Source of the DNA: Prorocentrum cordatum
Lineage: Eukaryota > Sar > Dinophyceae > Prorocentrales > Prorocentraceae
NCBI GenBank assembly: GCA_963575745.1
Contig: CAUYUJ010012136.1
Span: 201,501 to 230,771, forward strand
DNA length: 29,271 nt
Direction: 5' to 3'
Shown here: one piece after another, positions 26,640-29,271 of the stretch
How positions within the stretch are numbered: the first letter of the stretch is position 1
Layout of the letters: each line of letters begins with the position of its first letter
Notes under the pieces: model-generated
The model's input: only the letters and a program-made list of their open reading frames with translations
Told to the model about the DNA's origin: nothing
Databases searched by the model: none
Program-made: the position numbers and the translations under genes

Positions 26640-26775
26640 AGTTACGTTGATTCGCGGTGTTGAAGTCCCAGGTATGGCGTTCTGGCACCACTCAAGGTCG
26701 CCAGCGCGCAACAGGCAGGTTGATCCGTGGTGTTGGACTCCCGAAAACAATGCTTTGGCATGTGTTTAGGTCTTC
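26640..26775. repeat. Dispersed 72-bp repeat, inverted copy
   Basis: The reverse complement of the unit at 16218-16382: CGTTGATTCGCGGTGTTGAA (from 26645) then GTCCCAGGTATGGCGTTCTGGCAC, and a second unit from about 26718 (GGTTGATCCGTGGTGTTGGA), period 73. Over the best 44 bases it matches the 16.3-kb unit at about 36 positions. Confidence 0.8.
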
Positions 26776-26904
26776 AAACGGTTGTTTTCCAACGGGACAG
26801 TTCCATCAGTGGAACCGAACCGAAATTGGGTGACTGTGAAGCGGAAGCTTCGGGGGAGGGTTTATTTCAGCATCGTTGGTGACTCGTGGGTCTACATTGG
26901 CCCC

Positions 26905-27004
26905 ACTCCTCCTCTTCCTTCCCCCTCCTCCTCCTCCTCCTCCTCCTCCTCCTCCTCCTCCTCCTCCTCCTCCTCTTCATCCTTTTCCCCCTCCTCCTTC
27001 TCCT
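26905..27004. repeat. (TCC)n microsatellite
   Basis: About 100 bases of TCC/CTC triplets, nearly pure at 26926-26974. Confidence 0.9.
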
Positions 27005-28710
27005 AGCGGTGGAAAACTGGCCCCTCAGCGTCCGCGTGTGAGAGCGGGTTCCCGCGAGGAGCGCGCCCCGAGGTTTGTTCCACATATGTTTCGGCTTATG
27101 TTCAAGCAGTGGCGAAGCGTCCATGCGTTCCTATAGCGCTACCAACTAATGTTCTAAGAACCTTTTGTGGTTCCCACGACATGTTATCAAGACATGTCTA
27201 GTTGGGACTGCCTTGTTTTATCACATCGGGTTTATGCACTAAGAACATCGTTGTTGTTCTCAGAACATTTTTTGGTTATACGATAATTTCGTGGTAGGAC
27301 TAAGGGACTGCTGGGACGGTCGGTTCCTGCTCAATTTGTTGGGGCCGTGCCTAGGCTTGTGGGTCCAGGTCCCGCTTTTGTCAGGGCCCGCGTCCTTCAC
27401 GACAAGGAAAATCGTCGAGAAAAAATAATGCCTAACCCTGATAACACGATGCAGACGTGGCCTCACTGAGGTCTCCGTCTACACTTTGGGGATCATACAC
27501 ACACATGTCGGCGGTTTGGCCTGGTACATCTGCAGAAAAGACCCCCTCTCCCTATTGTTTCTGGCCCTCCTATCTTAGGTCCCCTCCCAAAGGGTTAGGG
27601 GTCCTTTTGGGATTAATGTAAAAAGGGAGAGCTCCCTTCTGAGCCCGTTCGGCCGCTGATAGGGCAGCCAAACGGACGGCTCGCTTCCCATGATCTCTGT
27701 CGGAGCTGAGCCCGTCCCGCTGCCCTTGCGGGGGCCAAGCGGGCTCGGGCGCCCAAAGGATTCAGGTGTCGGAACCCTGGTTTGGGATCACGGATTTCGT
27801 TCTGTGTGTGTGTGTGTGTGGTGTGTGTGTGTGTGTTTCTGGATGTTCTCGTCCTCCCCGCGGCCAGGCGCAGCTCCTGGGAGGGGGTGGGGACATACAG
27901 TGGAGGGTCATGCCAAGAACCACCCTGCTCGCCTCCAGGGTGCCCTGGGTTTCTTGGGCTGCGATGCTTTTGCGATGCAGAGCGCGACGTTCCCACACCG
28001 GAAACCAGCGGACGTCCTGGGGTCTCAGGGTTGGGTTGTGTGTGGAAGGTTTCTTGTGGTCGGGCCTCTACTGTATTCAGGGCGGGTGTTGGAGAAGCCG
28101 CCTCGCAGAAAAGAAGTCGTGAAGGTTTTTGCCGTTTTCGGCGTCTTGGGGCCCTCTCTGGGCCCTGGGAACGCCAGGGAACGACTCGGGCCGGAGATCT
28201 GGCCCATGCGCGTGGACTGTCCCTTTAGGCTTCAGGTTTTCAGGACTCCCGAATTGAGCCATAGTAGGGTGTAAGATGTGGTCTGGGCCATAGTAGATTA
28301 GGTCGGGCAGCAGGATCACACCATATCGCCGATCAATCGACGATGCGGCGCGATCTGGAGGTCTATTTTCTCAGTCCCGACGCCTCGGGTTCATCGGCGA
28401 TGCATCGGGGATGCAGTGCGATCCCCCGACCCTGTCAACTCTGGCCCAGTGCGGGAGGCCTTCAAGGTCCCGCGTCCCCCGGGAGCCCTTTCGCTCATGC
28501 CAAGGACAGCGCTGCCAGTATCCTTTGACGCGGTGCCCGCCACGGGTTCGTGCGCCGACGCGGACAGCACCCATTGCGTGAAGGCGCCGCTGCCAGCCTT
28601 GCTGTCTTTTGTGCGTCGCACGGAATCGACTTGTACATGCCCGTGCAACGCATAAAGAGATACAGCGTATTTGTCCGCATTGTACATGTCCGTACATGCG
28701 GTGTTGTAGT
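27005..28710. other. No recognisable gene; includes a (GT)n microsatellite
   Basis: About 1.7 kb of mixed sequence. A (GT)n run lies at 27802-27838. Short direct and inverted words (ACATGT near 27180-27198, AGAACAT near 27241-27266) are present but weak. Frames to 190 codons on both strands show no domain. Confidence 0.5.
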
Positions 28711-28778
28711 CCTCTCCATCTCCGTCTCCTCCTCTTCCTTCTCCTCCTCCTCTTCCTCCTCCTCCTTCTCTCTCCTGC
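28711..28778. repeat. TCC/CTT triplet repeat
   Basis: About 68 bases of TCC, TCT and CTT triplets, impure. Confidence 0.8.
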
Positions 28779-29271
28779 TTATCGGGACGGGGATCCGGAC
28801 GACGATCAGGAGCGGAACGACGATCCTTTTCTTCCCCACTGACGCTTTCGTACCGGCTGTTCACAGTTCCGCTTTGCGCATGTTTGATTCGGTCGCGCCC
28901 TTCGTCCGCCGTACGCCCGAGCGGGCCCTCGCGGCGGCCGCGACGGCTGTGAGGGTACGCTCGCGCGGGCCAAGGGCAGACGTTGCAAGCTTAATGCCTC
29001 GCTGGAAAGCGTCTGGCGCGCTCACGCCCTCGGCGCCGTGGTCTCCACTGAGGGCGGCTGTTGCTCGGGACTCGAGACGCAAAAACACGGTAATGAACGA
29101 AACGCCGCCGCGGGCAGGCCATTCAGTGTGTTATTTATGATGAGGCGCCAGGCCGCTGGACAAGCCGAAGGAGTACAGTCGAGACTGATTTGTAGGTCGA
29201 CCCTGCCAAATCGAGGGTATCCTGATGTCCTTCGTTTCGCGACCCATGCCTGCTACATTCCTGTGGCAATG
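28779..29271. other. No recognisable gene to the window end
   Basis: Mixed GC-rich sequence. Plus and minus frames are Ala/Arg-rich and carry no motif I recognise. Confidence 0.5.

Noticed and set aside
1-29271. tRNA, rRNA or snRNA genes
   Set aside because: A read-through for tRNA B-box-like words and cloverleaf ends and for conserved rRNA segments gave nothing convincing; a covariance-model search would be the proper test.

Overview
The window looks like nuclear DNA from a dinoflagellate, most in keeping with a GC-rich free-living lineage such as Prorocentrum (the genus is a guess). This rests on two reverse-transcriptase families of the kind that fill dinoflagellate genomes, very low gene density, large amounts of simple and degenerate tandem repeat, a possible relict spliced leader before one gene, and no bacterial operon layout or Shine-Dalgarno sites. 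A run of exactly 100 N at 25672-25771 shows that it is a piece of a scaffolded draft assembly. High GC keeps many long frames open by chance, so most long frames, particularly on the minus strand of 2500-6900, are not genes.

Layout. (1) 2-2293, plus strand: the 3' part of a Ty1/copia-type polyprotein with an intact reverse transcriptase-RNase H module; its 5' part lies outside the window. It is followed by a short tail with three strong stem-loops (2405-2495). (2) About 2554-5600, plus strand: a non-LTR-type reverse transcriptase recognisable almost end to end but broken by about eight frame changes and one internal deletion. A Gly/Ala-rich tail with an in-frame 138/45/138 bp repeat runs on to 6783. 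(3) 6960-13400: mostly low-complexity DNA (long pyrimidine and purine tracts, TCC and TCG triplets, several degenerate arrays), with one doubtful membrane-protein ORF at 10074-10826 minus. (4) 13446-14034, minus strand: the C-terminal end of a superfamily 1 helicase, broken by one frame change and flanked by minisatellites. (5) 14459-15445: a satellite of about 160 bp in six copies. (6) 16150-20640: dispersed and tandem repeat families, including about 2.4 kb of an exactly 10-bp-period repeat with a higher-order block embedded in it. (7) 21069-21311: a foldback, MITE-like element. (8) 22822-24534, plus strand: a protein-coding gene of unknown function in several frames, with a spliced-leader-like 21-mer about 60 bp upstream. 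(9) 24560-26440: G-rich tracts, the assembly gap, and a 49/43 bp minisatellite abutting the gap. (10) 26640-29271: an inverted copy of the 72-bp repeat seen at 16.2 kb, simple repeats, and otherwise nothing recognisable.

There is no operon-like cooperation between genes. The window is retroelement and repeat territory with one probable host gene fragment and one probable, perhaps retroposed, hypothetical gene. The repeated pattern of preserved protein sequence with many frame breaks and no in-path stop codons raises the question of uncorrected assembly indels as against true decay.
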